From contig NZ_JBGUAX010000001.1 of NCBI RefSeq assembly GCF_041821065.1, positions 124,001-188,000 of the forward strand: a stretch of DNA of 64,000 bases. Reading direction: 5' to 3'. The stretch comes from Egicoccus sp. AB-alg2 (GTDB lineage Bacteria > Actinomycetota > Nitriliruptoria > Nitriliruptorales > Nitriliruptoraceae). The notes below the pieces were generated by a model. It was not told the DNA's origin. It saw only the letters and a program-made list of their open reading frames with translations, and searched no databases. The translations under genes and the position numbers were made by a program. Positions 9,355-17,116 of the stretch are shown here, one piece after another (positions within the stretch are counted from its first letter, which is position 1; each line of letters opens with the position of its first letter).

Positions 9355-10169
9355 GCGACCTCGGGCAGGTCGGCGAGCCGCGACACCGGTAGCTCCGCCG
9401 TCGTGAGGCGTACCTCGTCGTCGCCGACGTCGCGCAGGCAGGTCAGGAACCGGTCACGGGCCACGTCACGGGCTCCGAGAGAGGCCAGGTGCGGGGTGGT
9501 CAGCTGCACGTCCAGCAGCACGCCGCCCGCCGAGCGCAGCCGGTGCACCAGGTCCAGCAGCGCGATCTTGGAGGCGTCGGTGGCGCGGTGGAACATCGAC
9601 TCGCCGGTGAACACCCCGCCGATCTGCACGCCGTAGACGCCGCCAACGAGCCGTCCGGCGTTCCAGACCTCGAGGCTGTGGGCCCAGCCGAGCTCGTGGA
9701 GCCGGCCGTAGGCACGCGCCATCGTCGTGGTGATCCAGGTGCCCGCCTCACCGCGGCCCTGGGCGCAGGCCGCGACGACGGCCGCGAAGGACGCGTCGAC
9801 GGTGGTCGTCCACCCGCAACGGCGCACGCGCCGCAACAGCGAGCGGCTGACGTGGAAGTCGGTCAGGGGCAGCACGCCTCGCGGGTCCGGCGAGAACCAC
9901 GGCAGCGGCACGCCGGGGTGCGGCCACGGGAAGATCCCGCGTCGGTAGGCGTCCACCAGCGTGCCTGGGGCCAGGTCCGCGCCGACCCCGACGACGCCGT
10001 CCTCGTCCGCCTCGCCGGGGTCGGGCAGGACCCATGCCGAGGGCGGCACCGGCTGTGGTGGGCGCGCGAGGCCCGGCTCCGCGGGCGTGGCCGGGCGGCG
10101 TCCGAGCCACCGTCGCTCGGCCGGTCGGTCGCCCGTCTGCGCTCCCGCCACGTCCACCGCCCTGTCCAC
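9351..10169 (-). CDS. aat: Leucyl/phenylalanyl-tRNA--protein transferase
   Basis: Adds Leu or Phe from charged tRNA to N-terminal Arg or Lys of proteins, producing primary N-degrons recognised by ClpS. Family motifs: 'GADLAPGTLVDAYRRGIFPW', 'WFSPDPRGVLPL', 'TWITTTMARAYGRLHELG', 'HSLEVW', 'GGVFTGESMF' and 'ASKIALLDLVHRL'. The start is uncertain: GTGs at 10169, 10157 and 10151 all lack a good ribosome site, and the first ~40 residues are a Pro/Arg-rich extension. The stop overlaps the egtD start. clpS lies 4 kb away in the same window. Confidence 0.94.
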   Translation of the reverse strand: MDRAVDVAGAQTGDRPAERRWLGRRPATPAEPGLARPPQPVPPSAWVLPDPGEADEDGVVGVGADLAPGTLVDAYRRGIFPWPHPGVPLPWFSPDPRGVLPLTDFHVSRSLLRRVRRCGWTTTVDASFAAVVAACAQGRGEAGTWITTTMARAYGRLHELGWAHSLEVWNAGRLVGGVYGVQIGGVFTGESMFHRATDASKIALLDLVHRLRSAGGVLLDVQLTTPHLASLGARDVARDRFLTCLRDVGDDEVRLTTAELPVSRLADLPEVA

Positions 10170-10279
10170 CCCGTCGATCGGACGCTACCAGGGGCCCGTG
10201 ACCGGCGGGGTGGCCGGGTGGGTCGGCGGCGGTGGCTCGGCCGACTACCGTTCGCGCCCCTGCGCGAGAGGACCTCAGG

Positions 10280-11158
10280 TTGCGGCTGCACCTCGTCGAC
10301 GGCACCTACGAGCTGTTCCGTGCCCACTTCTCGAAGCGGCCCGACCGCACCGACCGTGACGGCAACGACGTCAAGGCGACCGTCGGGCTCGTGAACGGCC
10401 TGCTGCAACTGCTCGAGGACGACGAGGAGCAGGTCACGCACGTCGCGGTGGCGTTCGACAACCCGATCGAGAGCTGGCGCAACGAGCGCTTCCCCGCCTA
10501 CAAGGACAGCACCGGCGTCGACCCCGCGCTGCTCGCGCAGTTCGACGCCGCCGAGGAGGCCGTGCGCTCGCTGGGCATGACCGTGTGGTCGATGCGCGAG
10601 TACGAGGCCGACGATGCGTTGGGCACGGCCGCCGTGCGCTTCGCCGACGAGGTCGAGCAGGTGCGCATCCTGACGCCCGACAAGGACCTCGGCCAGGTCG
10701 TCCGCGGGCAGCGCATCGTCCAGGTCGACCGGCTGCGGAGCAAGGTCTACGACGAGGACGGCGTCCGCGACCGGCTCGGGGTGCCCCCCGCCTCCGTCCC
10801 GGACCTGCTCGCCCTGGTCGGCGACACCGCCGACGGCATCCCGGGCCTGAAGGGGTTCGGCAAGGTCGGCGCCGCCGCCGTGCTGACCCGCTACGGGCAC
10901 CTGGAGGACATCCCGACCGTCGGCGCCGCCTGGGAGGTGGACGTGCGCGGCGCGGCCCGGCTGGCCGCGACCCTGGTCGAACAGCGCGAGCAGGCGCTGC
11001 TGTACCGCGAGCTGGCGACCCTCGCGCTGAACCTGCCGCTTCCGGAGTCGCTGGAGCAACTGGCCTGGGCCGGCGCACGCCGCGAGGCGTGGCTGGCCTT
11101 CTGCGAGCGGGTCGGGTCCGAGTCGTTGCGCGAGCGTCCGGCGGCGTGGTCGGCGTGA
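10280..11158 (+). CDS. 5'-3' exonuclease (ExoIX/PolA N-domain family)
   Basis: Flap-endonuclease-like protein of 292 aa, equivalent to the N-terminal nuclease of DNA polymerase I as a free protein. Motifs include 'WRNERFPAYKDST', the acidic 'EYEADDALGT', 'ILTPDKDLGQVV' and a helix-hairpin-helix region 'GDTADGIPGLKGFGKVGAA' that binds DNA. A TTG start at 10280 is chosen because GAGAGGA lies 7 bases upstream and the protein then begins LRLHLVDGTYELF, matching the family; an in-frame GTG at 10232 lacks such support. The stop overlaps murJ as GTGA. Likely role is flap or primer removal in DNA repair. Confidence 0.9.
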   Translation: MRLHLVDGTYELFRAHFSKRPDRTDRDGNDVKATVGLVNGLLQLLEDDEEQVTHVAVAFDNPIESWRNERFPAYKDSTGVDPALLAQFDAAEEAVRSLGMTVWSMREYEADDALGTAAVRFADEVEQVRILTPDKDLGQVVRGQRIVQVDRLRSKVYDEDGVRDRLGVPPASVPDLLALVGDTADGIPGLKGFGKVGAAAVLTRYGHLEDIPTVGAAWEVDVRGAARLAATLVEQREQALLYRELATLALNLPLPESLEQLAWAGARREAWLAFCERVGSESLRERPAAWSA

Positions 11159-12849
11159 CCGAGCCATCCGAGCCCTTCGAGGACGAGGGGCCGCGTCCGC
11201 CCGACGACCTGCGCCGCAGCTCGGCGCTGGTCGGTGCCGGCATCTTCCTGTCGCGCATCGCCGGCCTCGTGCGCGAATCGGCGACCGCCGCCTTCCTCGG
11301 CACGGGCGTCGGCGCGGACGCGCTGCGCGCCGCCCTCAAGATCCCCAACCTGCTGCAGAACCTGCTGGGCGAGGGGGTGCTGTCGGCCTCGTTCATCCCG
11401 GCCTACGCGAAGCTGCTCGACGAGGGCAAGGAACGTGAGGCCGGCCGTCTGGCGGGTGCGGTCGCCGGTCTGCTGATGCTGGTCACGGGCGTGCTGGTCG
11501 TGATCGGCGTCGTCTTCGCCGAGCCGATCACGCGGCTGCTGGCGCCGGGGTGGCCGCCGGACAGCGACCGGTTCGCGCTGACCGTCACGCTGGCGCGGAT
11601 CCTGACCCCAGGCGTCGGGTTCCTGGTGCTGTCGGCGTGGTGCCTTGGTGTCCTGAACTCGCACCGGCGGTTCTTCCTGTCCTACGTGGCGCCGGTCGCC
11701 TGGAACACCGCGATCATCGTGGTGCTCGTCGCCGCCGGTCTGCTGACCACCAATGAGCTGTCGATCGCGCAGGCCTTCGCCTGGGGTGCCCTCGTCGGCT
11801 CCTTGGCGCAGTTCGCGGTGCAGCTGCCCAGCGTGCTGCGCCTGGCCCGGCCCCTGCGCCTGTCGATCTCGTTCGCGATCCCCGGCGTGCCCGCGGTCGT
11901 GCGGCGCTTCGGTCAGGTGGTCGCCGGCCGTGGCGGCGTGCAGTTGGCCGCCTACGTCGACGTGGTGGTCGCCTCCCTGCTGGCGGCGGGCGCGATGTCC
12001 GCGCTCGGCTACGCGCAGATCCTCTACCTGCTGCCGATCAGCCTGTTCGGGATGGCGATCGCGGCGGCGGAGCTGCCGGCGCTGTCGACCCTCGACCACG
12101 GCGACCGGGACCGCGTCGTGGCGCGCATCGACACGGCACTGGGCCGGGTCGCGTTCTTCGTCGTGCCCAGCGCCATCGCGTTCGTCGTGGCCGGCGACGT
12201 GGTCGTGGCCACGATCTTCCAGCGGGGCAACTTCACCGCCGACGCCTCCGCCCAGGTCGGCTTCGTCCTGGCCGTCTACAGCCTCGGGATGCTGGCCAGC
12301 ACGAGCTCGCGGCTGCTGCAGTCGTCGCTCTACGGGATCGGCGACACCCGCAGCCCGGCCATCTACGCCGTGCTGCGGGTCGTGCTCAGCCTGGTCGTCG
12401 GCATCAGCATCATGTTCCCGCTCGACGCGGTGCAGCTGACGACACAGGGCTTCGCCGTCGTCGGGGACGTGGCCTGGCAGATCGCACCCGAGAGCCTGCG
12501 CGCGAGCGACGTCAACCAGTACCGGCTGGGTGCCGCCGGCCTGGCCCTCGGCGCCTCGGTCGGTGCGTGGTTCGAGCTGGCCCTGCTGCGCACCCGCGTC
12601 CGGATCGTGTTCGGCCGCACGCGCCTGGGTGGGCCGAATGCGGCACGGATCGCGATCGGCGCGGCCTGTGCCGCCGGGGCCGCGTTGGGCGTCCGGTCCT
12701 GGCTCGCGGCCCTGGACCAGCACCCGACCGTCGAGGGAGCGCTCGGGCTGCTGCTCATCGGCCTGGCCTACCTGTTGCCGACCCGCCTGCTCAAGGTGCC
12801 CGAGGCCTGCGAGCTGACCGGGCGCCTGGAACGGCTCGTGCGACGCTGA
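11155..12849 (+). CDS. murJ: Lipid II flippase MurJ
   Basis: Polytopic MviN/MurJ-family protein, 564 aa, with about 14 predicted hydrophobic helices, moving undecaprenyl-linked peptidoglycan precursor to the outer membrane face. The N-terminal region has the family stretch 'GIFLSRIAGLVRESATAAF' followed by 'RAALKIPNLLQNLLGEG' and 'LSASFIPAYAKLL'. There is no C-terminal pseudokinase domain, unlike the mycobacterial protein. The GTG at 11155 overlaps the exonuclease stop (GTGA); an in-frame GTG at 11146 is an alternative. Coupling with a 5'-3' exonuclease is not a usual arrangement. Confidence 0.95.
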   Translation: MTEPSEPFEDEGPRPPDDLRRSSALVGAGIFLSRIAGLVRESATAAFLGTGVGADALRAALKIPNLLQNLLGEGVLSASFIPAYAKLLDEGKEREAGRLAGAVAGLLMLVTGVLVVIGVVFAEPITRLLAPGWPPDSDRFALTVTLARILTPGVGFLVLSAWCLGVLNSHRRFFLSYVAPVAWNTAIIVVLVAAGLLTTNELSIAQAFAWGALVGSLAQFAVQLPSVLRLARPLRLSISFAIPGVPAVVRRFGQVVAGRGGVQLAAYVDVVVASLLAAGAMSALGYAQILYLLPISLFGMAIAAAELPALSTLDHGDRDRVVARIDTALGRVAFFVVPSAIAFVVAGDVVVATIFQRGNFTADASAQVGFVLAVYSLGMLASTSSRLLQSSLYGIGDTRSPAIYAVLRVVLSLVVGISIMFPLDAVQLTTQGFAVVGDVAWQIAPESLRASDVNQYRLGAAGLALGASVGAWFELALLRTRVRIVFGRTRLGGPNAARIAIGAACAAGAALGVRSWLAALDQHPTVEGALGLLLIGLAYLLPTRLLKVPEACELTGRLERLVRR

Positions 12850-12922
12850 CCCGCCGCTAGGGTCGTCGCCGCGACGGCGGGGACGCGCGCCCGAGGACGG
12901 GCCGGGCCGGAAAGGATCGGAC

Positions 12923-13315
12923 GTGCTCACCGTCTGGGACCTGTACCTCGACGCCCGTGACGCGGTCGTGCTGTTCGAGGCGGTCGTGACGCTGGAGCGC
13001 CACCGATGGGTCCGCGAGCCGCTGCCGCTGGAGGACGCTCAGGCGCTGCGCGACCGGCTGCAGGTCATCACCCGCATCGCCGGCGAGGACGCCGTGTACT
13101 GGGAGCGCGAGGCCGAGGACCGGCGCGAGGCCGCCGAGGTGGACGGCGGCCGCTGGGGCAGCGCGCAGGTGGCGGCGACCATGAGCGAGACGGCGCAGGC
13201 CCTGTCGGCCGGCTCTCGGGAGGTGCTGGTGGCCTGCCGGGCCGCCCTGCAGGACCTGTCCACGCGACTGGACGAACACGCCGCCCGTGGTCAGGGGCCC
13301 GGTTCGTCGCCGTAG
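12923..13315 (+). CDS. Hypothetical helical protein, 130 aa
   Basis: Not recognised. Soluble, highly charged, mostly alpha-helical sequence with an early 'DARDAVVLFEAVVTLERHRW' segment and a central Glu/Arg-rich helix ('YWEREAEDRREAAEVDGG'). No cysteines but one, and no membrane segment. The GTG start at 12923 follows GGAAAGGA at good spacing. It follows murJ by 73 bases on the same strand and its last 25 bases overlap the 3' end of the convergent DUF2017 gene. Confidence 0.68.
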   Translation: MLTVWDLYLDARDAVVLFEAVVTLERHRWVREPLPLEDAQALRDRLQVITRIAGEDAVYWEREAEDRREAAEVDGGRWGSAQVAATMSETAQALSAGSREVLVACRAALQDLSTRLDEHAARGQGPGSSP

Positions 13316-13815
13316 TGGGCCACCGCCGACGGGTCCAGGATCGCCAGCAACTGTTCCTGCAGCCAGGCGAGGTGGTCCATGACGGCCAGGCGGTAGGCGA
13401 CCGGGTCGTCGGGGTCGACGTCGTCGCGGTCGAGGTCCTCGATCCCGATGCGGGCCCCGATGGCCAGTCGCAGGTCGTTGAGGACGCCGAGGACGAGCGT
13501 GGCCTCCTCGGGCTGCAGACGCACGCGCAGCTGACCGCGGTGCTCGACACCACGGTCGAGCAGGGCCGTCAGCTCCTCGAGGCCGGTGAGGCGGCTGGCG
13601 AGCAGGTCGTCGTGCAGCAGCCCGCGCAGCTCCCGGTCGGCCTCCCGGTCCCCGGACACGGCCGTCGGGAACAGCCGCTGCACGACCGGGTCGTCGGGAT
13701 CGCCGCCGAGCAGCGCCTCGCGCAGCGCGTCACGCATGGAGCGCAGCAGGTCGACCTCGACCGCTTCGAGCTGCATGCGGATGGCGTCGCCCTGACGACG
13801 GAAGGCGCGGGTCAC
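13291..13815 (-). CDS. DUF2017 family protein
   Basis: Actinobacterial DUF2017 protein, 174 aa, function unknown, regularly found directly after clpS. It opens with 'MTRAFRRQGDAIRMQLEAVE', has 'DPVVQRLFPTA' and a C-terminal helical part with 'NDLRLAIGARIGIEDLD'. Assignment rests on these segments and on position. The GTG at 13815 overlaps the clpS stop as GTGA, suggesting fixed co-production and perhaps a role as a ClpS partner (inference). Confidence 0.82.
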   Translation of the reverse strand: MTRAFRRQGDAIRMQLEAVEVDLLRSMRDALREALLGGDPDDPVVQRLFPTAVSGDREADRELRGLLHDDLLASRLTGLEELTALLDRGVEHRGQLRVRLQPEEATLVLGVLNDLRLAIGARIGIEDLDRDDVDPDDPVAYRLAVMDHLAWLQEQLLAILDPSAVAHYGDEPGP

Positions 13816-14159
13816 GACGCGCGCTGGATGGTCGCCTGCAGGCCGTAGCCGTGCAGTTGCTGCACGTACAGCTCGGCCTGCTCACGCGGCTCGGAGGCGA
13901 CCAGTGCCTTGCCCTGGTGATGGACCTCGAGCATCAGCTTGCGGGCCACCGCCTCGGAGTAGCCGAAGACGCGGCGGAACACGAAGACGACGTAGGACAT
14001 CAGGTTGACCGGATCGTCCCAGACGATGACGTCCCAGGGCCGGTCGCGGTGCGTGACGTCCTCGACCTGCTCCTCACGTTCCTTGACCGGCGTCGCTGCC
14101 GGGCCGGCGAGCCGCACCCTCCACCTCCCGGAATCCTCGGCACGTTCCAGCCGGGTCAC
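13812..14159 (-). CDS. clpS: ATP-dependent Clp protease adaptor ClpS
   Basis: Adaptor that delivers proteins with N-degron residues (Leu, Phe, Tyr, Trp) to ClpC/ClpA-ClpP. The core shows 'WDVIVWDDPVNLMSYVV', 'FRRVFGYSEAVARKLMLEVH' and 'GKALVASEPREQAELYVQQL', the standard ClpS fold with Asp ligands for the N-terminal amine. The start is uncertain: GTG at 14159 (115 aa) is chosen, with a weak GGGG upstream; GTG at 14225 would add an Arg/Gly-rich tail of 22 residues. It is followed by DUF2017 with a 4-base overlap and preceded by a cold-shock gene on the same strand. Aat, which makes its substrates, is encoded nearby. Confidence 0.93.
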   Translation of the reverse strand: MTRLERAEDSGRWRVRLAGPAATPVKEREEQVEDVTHRDRPWDVIVWDDPVNLMSYVVFVFRRVFGYSEAVARKLMLEVHHQGKALVASEPREQAELYVQQLHGYGLQATIQRAS

Positions 14160-14243
14160 CGTACCCCGGGGACGGCGACGGCCGCCGCCGGATCTGCCGG
14201 CGACGGCCGCACTGCTCGTACGCACGAGGCGCGACGACGGTGC

Positions 14244-14552
14244 TCAGCGACGGCGACGGCGGGCCATGCGGCGCTGACGCTCGCGCTCCTCGAGCTCCTC
14301 CCACGACGGCGGCGGCGCCATCGTGCGGCCGACGGGGTTGTCGGCGGGCGCCTGCTTGGTGACGGTCACGCCGGTGGCCGCCCGGCGACCGCCCTCGGAC
14401 TCGCCGATCTCGAACTCGACCTCGTCGCCGGAGCGCAGTGCCGCGCCGCCGTTGACCTGATCGCCGGCGACGTAGAACTCGTCGCCGTCGCTGGTGGTGA
14501 CGAAGCCGAAGTTGCGGTCGGCGTTGAAGACCTTGACGCGTCCGGTGGGCAT
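14244..14552 (-). CDS. Cold-shock domain protein with basic C-terminal tail
   Basis: Small single-strand nucleic-acid-binding protein, 102 aa. Residues 1-65 form a cold-shock domain: 'GRVKVFNADRNFGFVTT' (RNP1-like NFGFV) and 'DEFYVAGDQVNGG' replacing the usual VFVH motif, with 'LRSGDEVEFEIGES' after. The tail (residues 66-102) contains 'PSWEELEERERQ' and ends RRMARRRRR, a basic extension absent from classical CspA and likely to aid RNA binding. ATG at 14552. About 85 bases separate its stop from clpS, so they may share a transcript. Confidence 0.88.
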   Translation of the reverse strand: MPTGRVKVFNADRNFGFVTTSDGDEFYVAGDQVNGGAALRSGDEVEFEIGESEGGRRAATGVTVTKQAPADNPVGRTMAPPPSWEELEERERQRRMARRRRR

Positions 14553-14687
14553 GGGCTTTGGCTACCTCGGTGGGAAGTGAAGTCGAACGAGGGTTCGGCG
14601 GGGGTCTGTCGACGGGGTCGCTGTCGACGTTGGTCACGCAGGACCGCACCGCGAACCGGCGGCGCATCCGGGCACCGCGAGTGGTGG

Positions 14688-14693
14688 AGCGTA
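14688..14693 (-). promoter_or_regulatory. Possible -10 element of the cold-shock gene
   Basis: Reads TACGCT on the minus strand. It would give a leader of about 130 bases before the cold-shock gene, in keeping with the long untranslated leaders of such genes. No good -35 is visible at 17 bases, so support is the hexamer and position only. Confidence 0.3.
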
Positions 14694-14748
14694 GCGGCTC
14701 GACCCGACACACGCCCAGCGGCGGCCGCGGCCACGGTGCGGGGAGGGA

Positions 14749-15039
14749 TCAGCCGTGCGCGGCGGCCCAGGCCCGGGCGGCGTCCTCGACCTCCTCGTAG
14801 GCGCCGACGCCGAGGGCCTCCATCGGGGTGCGGCCCTCGAGGCGCTTCTGCGGGTGGCCGAACCAGCGCGCCGCGGCCGGCTCGTCGACCCAGCCCTGCA
14901 GCACCCGCAGGACGTCCAGCGCGACCTCGACCGGGTGACGTTCGCGGTCGGGCTCGGCCTCGTGCAACCGGTCCACGGCCTCGTCACCCACGATGGCGCG
15001 CAGTTCGAGTTCGTCGTCGAGCGGGTCGTCGCGATACAC
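14749..15039 (-). CDS. MbcA/ParS/Xre antitoxin-like toxin-binding domain protein
   Basis: Small protein, 96 aa, whose C-terminal half resembles the DUF2384 toxin-binding domain of MbcA/Xre antitoxins: 'ALDVLRVLQGWVDEP', 'ARWFGHPQKRLEGRTPMEAL' and a helix ending AARAWAAAHG. The N-terminus (VYRDDPLDDELELRAIVGDE) is acidic and carries no recognisable helix-turn-helix. No RES-domain toxin is adjacent; neighbours are a coiled-coil protein ending 2 bases upstream and the cold-shock gene. GTG at 15039 is chosen for GGAAGGGG 6 bases upstream. It could be a solitary, repurposed domain. Confidence 0.7.
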   Translation of the reverse strand: MYRDDPLDDELELRAIVGDEAVDRLHEAEPDRERHPVEVALDVLRVLQGWVDEPAAARWFGHPQKRLEGRTPMEALGVGAYEEVEDAARAWAAAHG

Positions 15040-15041
15040 GC

Positions 15042-15380
15042 TCAGCCCCTTCCGCGGCCCTGGCGCAGCTGCTCGTGCTGCTGCTCGCACTCCGCCACGA
15101 ACTCCTCGGCCGCGGCCAAGCGGTCGGGCAGTCGCTCCTGCTCGTCCACGATCACGCCGATGCGGGCGCGCACCGCGTCGAGCAGCGGCTGATCGGTGTG
15201 GCGCAACCACCGGCGCAAGCGCGCGTCGACCGGGTCGGCCAGCGCCTCGCCCTCGCTGATGAAGCGGCGCAACCGCCGGACCTCGTCGCGCAGGTACTCC
15301 TCGTAGCGGCGCAGGGAATCGAGGTCCTCACGGGCGCGCAGGAGGGTGAAGTAGGCGGCCTCGACCTCGTTGCGTGGCAC
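15042..15380 (-). CDS. Hypothetical coiled-coil protein, 112 aa
   Basis: Not recognised. Almost entirely alpha-helical and Arg/Glu/Leu-rich, with heptad-like spacing (AREDLDSLRRYEEYLRDEV, then RRLRRFISEGEAL) that suggests a coiled coil; a second helical stretch is followed by a Gln/Glu-rich tail (ECEQQHEQLRQGRGRG). No cysteine-based motif or membrane segment. GTG start at 15380, one base from the stop of the upstream SRPBCC gene, and stop 3 bases before the antitoxin-like gene start, so the three are likely co-translated. Confidence 0.7.
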   Translation of the reverse strand: MPRNEVEAAYFTLLRAREDLDSLRRYEEYLRDEVRRLRRFISEGEALADPVDARLRRWLRHTDQPLLDAVRARIGVIVDEQERLPDRLAAAEEFVAECEQQHEQLRQGRGRG

Positions 15381-15381
15381 G

Positions 15382-15816
15382 TCAGTCCTGTGCCTCGGCG
15401 CGCTGCTTGAGCCCGCGCAGCCCCTGGTCGAGGATCGTCTTGGCCGCGCGCTTCTTCAGGAAGCCCGGCAAGGGCAGGTCGACGTCGGCCTCCAGGCGGT
15501 AGCGCACGTGGGTGCCGCCGTCGGTCTCCGCCAGGTCGTAGGCGCCGTCGAGCTGCGAGATGGTCTCGCCCTCGACCAGCGTCCAGCGGATGTCGTAGTC
15601 GTCGTACGTGTAGCGAAGGACGTAGGCGATCTCTGCCACGCGCGCGTCGACCCGGAAGCGGGCGGTCTCCGGATAGCCGTCACCGTCGGTGGTGAGGACC
15701 TCCGTCTCCAGCACGCCGTCCGCCCACTGCGGGTAGGTGGCGAGGTCCGTGATCGTGTTCCACACCGTGTCGATCGGTGCGGCGACGACCACCTCGTCGC
15801 TGACGCGCTCACCCAT
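15382..15816 (-). CDS. SRPBCC (polyketide cyclase/START-like) family protein
   Basis: Small hydrophobic-ligand-binding fold, 144 aa. Landmarks are the strand 'DEVVVAAPIDTVWNTITDL', 'YPQWADGV' and a C-terminal helix 'PLPGFLKKRAAKTILDQGL', as in actinobacterial SRPBCC proteins of the cyclase/dehydrase subfamily. The ATG at 15816 is used. Ligand unknown; proteins of this type bind lipids or polyketides. It heads a run of closely spaced small genes (coiled coil, antitoxin-like domain). Confidence 0.85.
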   Translation of the reverse strand: MGERVSDEVVVAAPIDTVWNTITDLATYPQWADGVLETEVLTTDGDGYPETARFRVDARVAEIAYVLRYTYDDYDIRWTLVEGETISQLDGAYDLAETDGGTHVRYRLEADVDLPLPGFLKKRAAKTILDQGLRGLKQRAEAQD

Positions 15817-15876
15817 GCCGCTTCGCCTTCCGCTCGCCGGGACCGCCCGCGGGTGCGGGCGAGTGAACCGGCCAAT

Positions 15877-17001
15877 CTAGCCGTGGACGGCCGGTCGGTC
15901 GCCGGGGGCGAACTCGTCCGGGGCGCCGGGGTCCGCCGGTTCCGGACCCGGCTCCTCCCCCGCCGACTCCGTCTCCGCGAGCTCCGCGGTGATCCGGGCG
16001 ACGCCGGCCTCCAGCTCGCGCAGCGCCCGGACGTCACGCACGACCTGGCGGCGCAGGCGGCGCAGCTCGTCCACGGCCGGGCCCAGCAGCTGGTCCGGTT
16101 CGTTGCCTTCCCAGGCCGGGCACAGTGCCTTGAAGTCGCACCAGTCGCACAGCCGGTTGGGGGTCGGCTCGTAGCGTTCCTCGCGCACGGCACGGGCGGT
16201 GGCCAGCACGCGCTCGCGTGCCGCGTCCAGGTCCAGGTCCTCCAGCGGCACGGTCACGGTCACGCCCGCGACGACGAAGTCGAGGGACACCGTGGCCGGC
16301 AGCACGCCGAACAGGTGTCGGCACGCCAGCGCGTAGATGGCCAGCTGCAGCGAGTCGGCCACGCGCTCGCGGTTCTTCACCTTGCGGTTGGTCTTGTAGT
16401 CCACGACGTGGAAGCGGCCGTCGTCGTCGACGTCGACGCGGTCGATGGAGCCGACCACGGTGGCCTCGAACCCGATCGGCAACTCGAACCACGCCTCGGT
16501 CGCGGCCGGCAGCCGGTACACGGGGGCGGCGCGACGGTGGAAGCGGCGCAGCACGTCCTGCGCGTGGCGGTAGTAGGCCAGCTGCTCGCCGCGGTCGAGG
16601 TGCGAGAACCCGGTGCTGTCCCACCGCTCGTAGAGGAAGCCGAGCAGCTCGTCCTCGGTCGGGCAGGTCGGCAGCTTGCGGTCGTAGAAGTCCTCCAGCG
16701 CGGCGTGGATGGAGGTGCCGAACGACAGGTGCGGGCCGGGTTTGCCGGGCAGCTTGTCGACGTAGGCGTACCGGAAGCGTCGGGGGCAGTTCGCGTACGC
16801 GTCGACGCGGCTGAACGACAGCCGCACCCGACCCTCGTGGTCGATCAGCGGCGGCGAGTCCGGCTCCAGTTCCCCGAACGTGCCCGGCGGGGCGCCGTCC
16901 ACGTCGAGCAGGCGCAGTGCACCCCCCGGCCCCTCGGGCACGGGCGGCTCCGCCCCGGGCTGGGGATCGGTCACGGACTCGTCCACGGTCGTCTCAGGCA
17001 T
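15877..17001 (-). CDS. RecB-family PD-(D/E)XK nuclease with Fe-S cluster motif
   Basis: Predicted stand-alone exonuclease, 374 aa, of the RecB/Cas4-like PDDEXK_1 family. After an acidic Pro-rich N-terminus (about 60 residues) come 'LSFSRVDAYANCPRRFRYAYV', 'SFGTSIHAALEDFYD', 'VVGSIDRVDVDDDG' and the catalytic 'VVDYKTNRK'. One Cys (NCPRR) near the start and 'CDWCDFKALC' near the end give the C...C-x2-C-x5-C pattern of 4Fe-4S nucleases. A C-terminal Glu/Pro/Asp-rich tail follows. ATG at 17001; no helicase gene is adjacent. Role is probably DNA end processing. Confidence 0.88.
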   Translation of the reverse strand: MPETTVDESVTDPQPGAEPPVPEGPGGALRLLDVDGAPPGTFGELEPDSPPLIDHEGRVRLSFSRVDAYANCPRRFRYAYVDKLPGKPGPHLSFGTSIHAALEDFYDRKLPTCPTEDELLGFLYERWDSTGFSHLDRGEQLAYYRHAQDVLRRFHRRAAPVYRLPAATEAWFELPIGFEATVVGSIDRVDVDDDGRFHVVDYKTNRKVKNRERVADSLQLAIYALACRHLFGVLPATVSLDFVVAGVTVTVPLEDLDLDAARERVLATARAVREERYEPTPNRLCDWCDFKALCPAWEGNEPDQLLGPAVDELRRLRRQVVRDVRALRELEAGVARITAELAETESAGEEPGPEPADPGAPDEFAPGDRPAVHG

Positions 17002-17116
17002 CGTGACCGAGGGTAACCCTCCCCCGCGACACCCCCACGGATTTGCCCACACCGCGGGGCGCGACCGCGTGTCGCGTGGGCCCGCGGCGCGGAAACGGCG
17101 GCGCCTCGCGGCCGGA

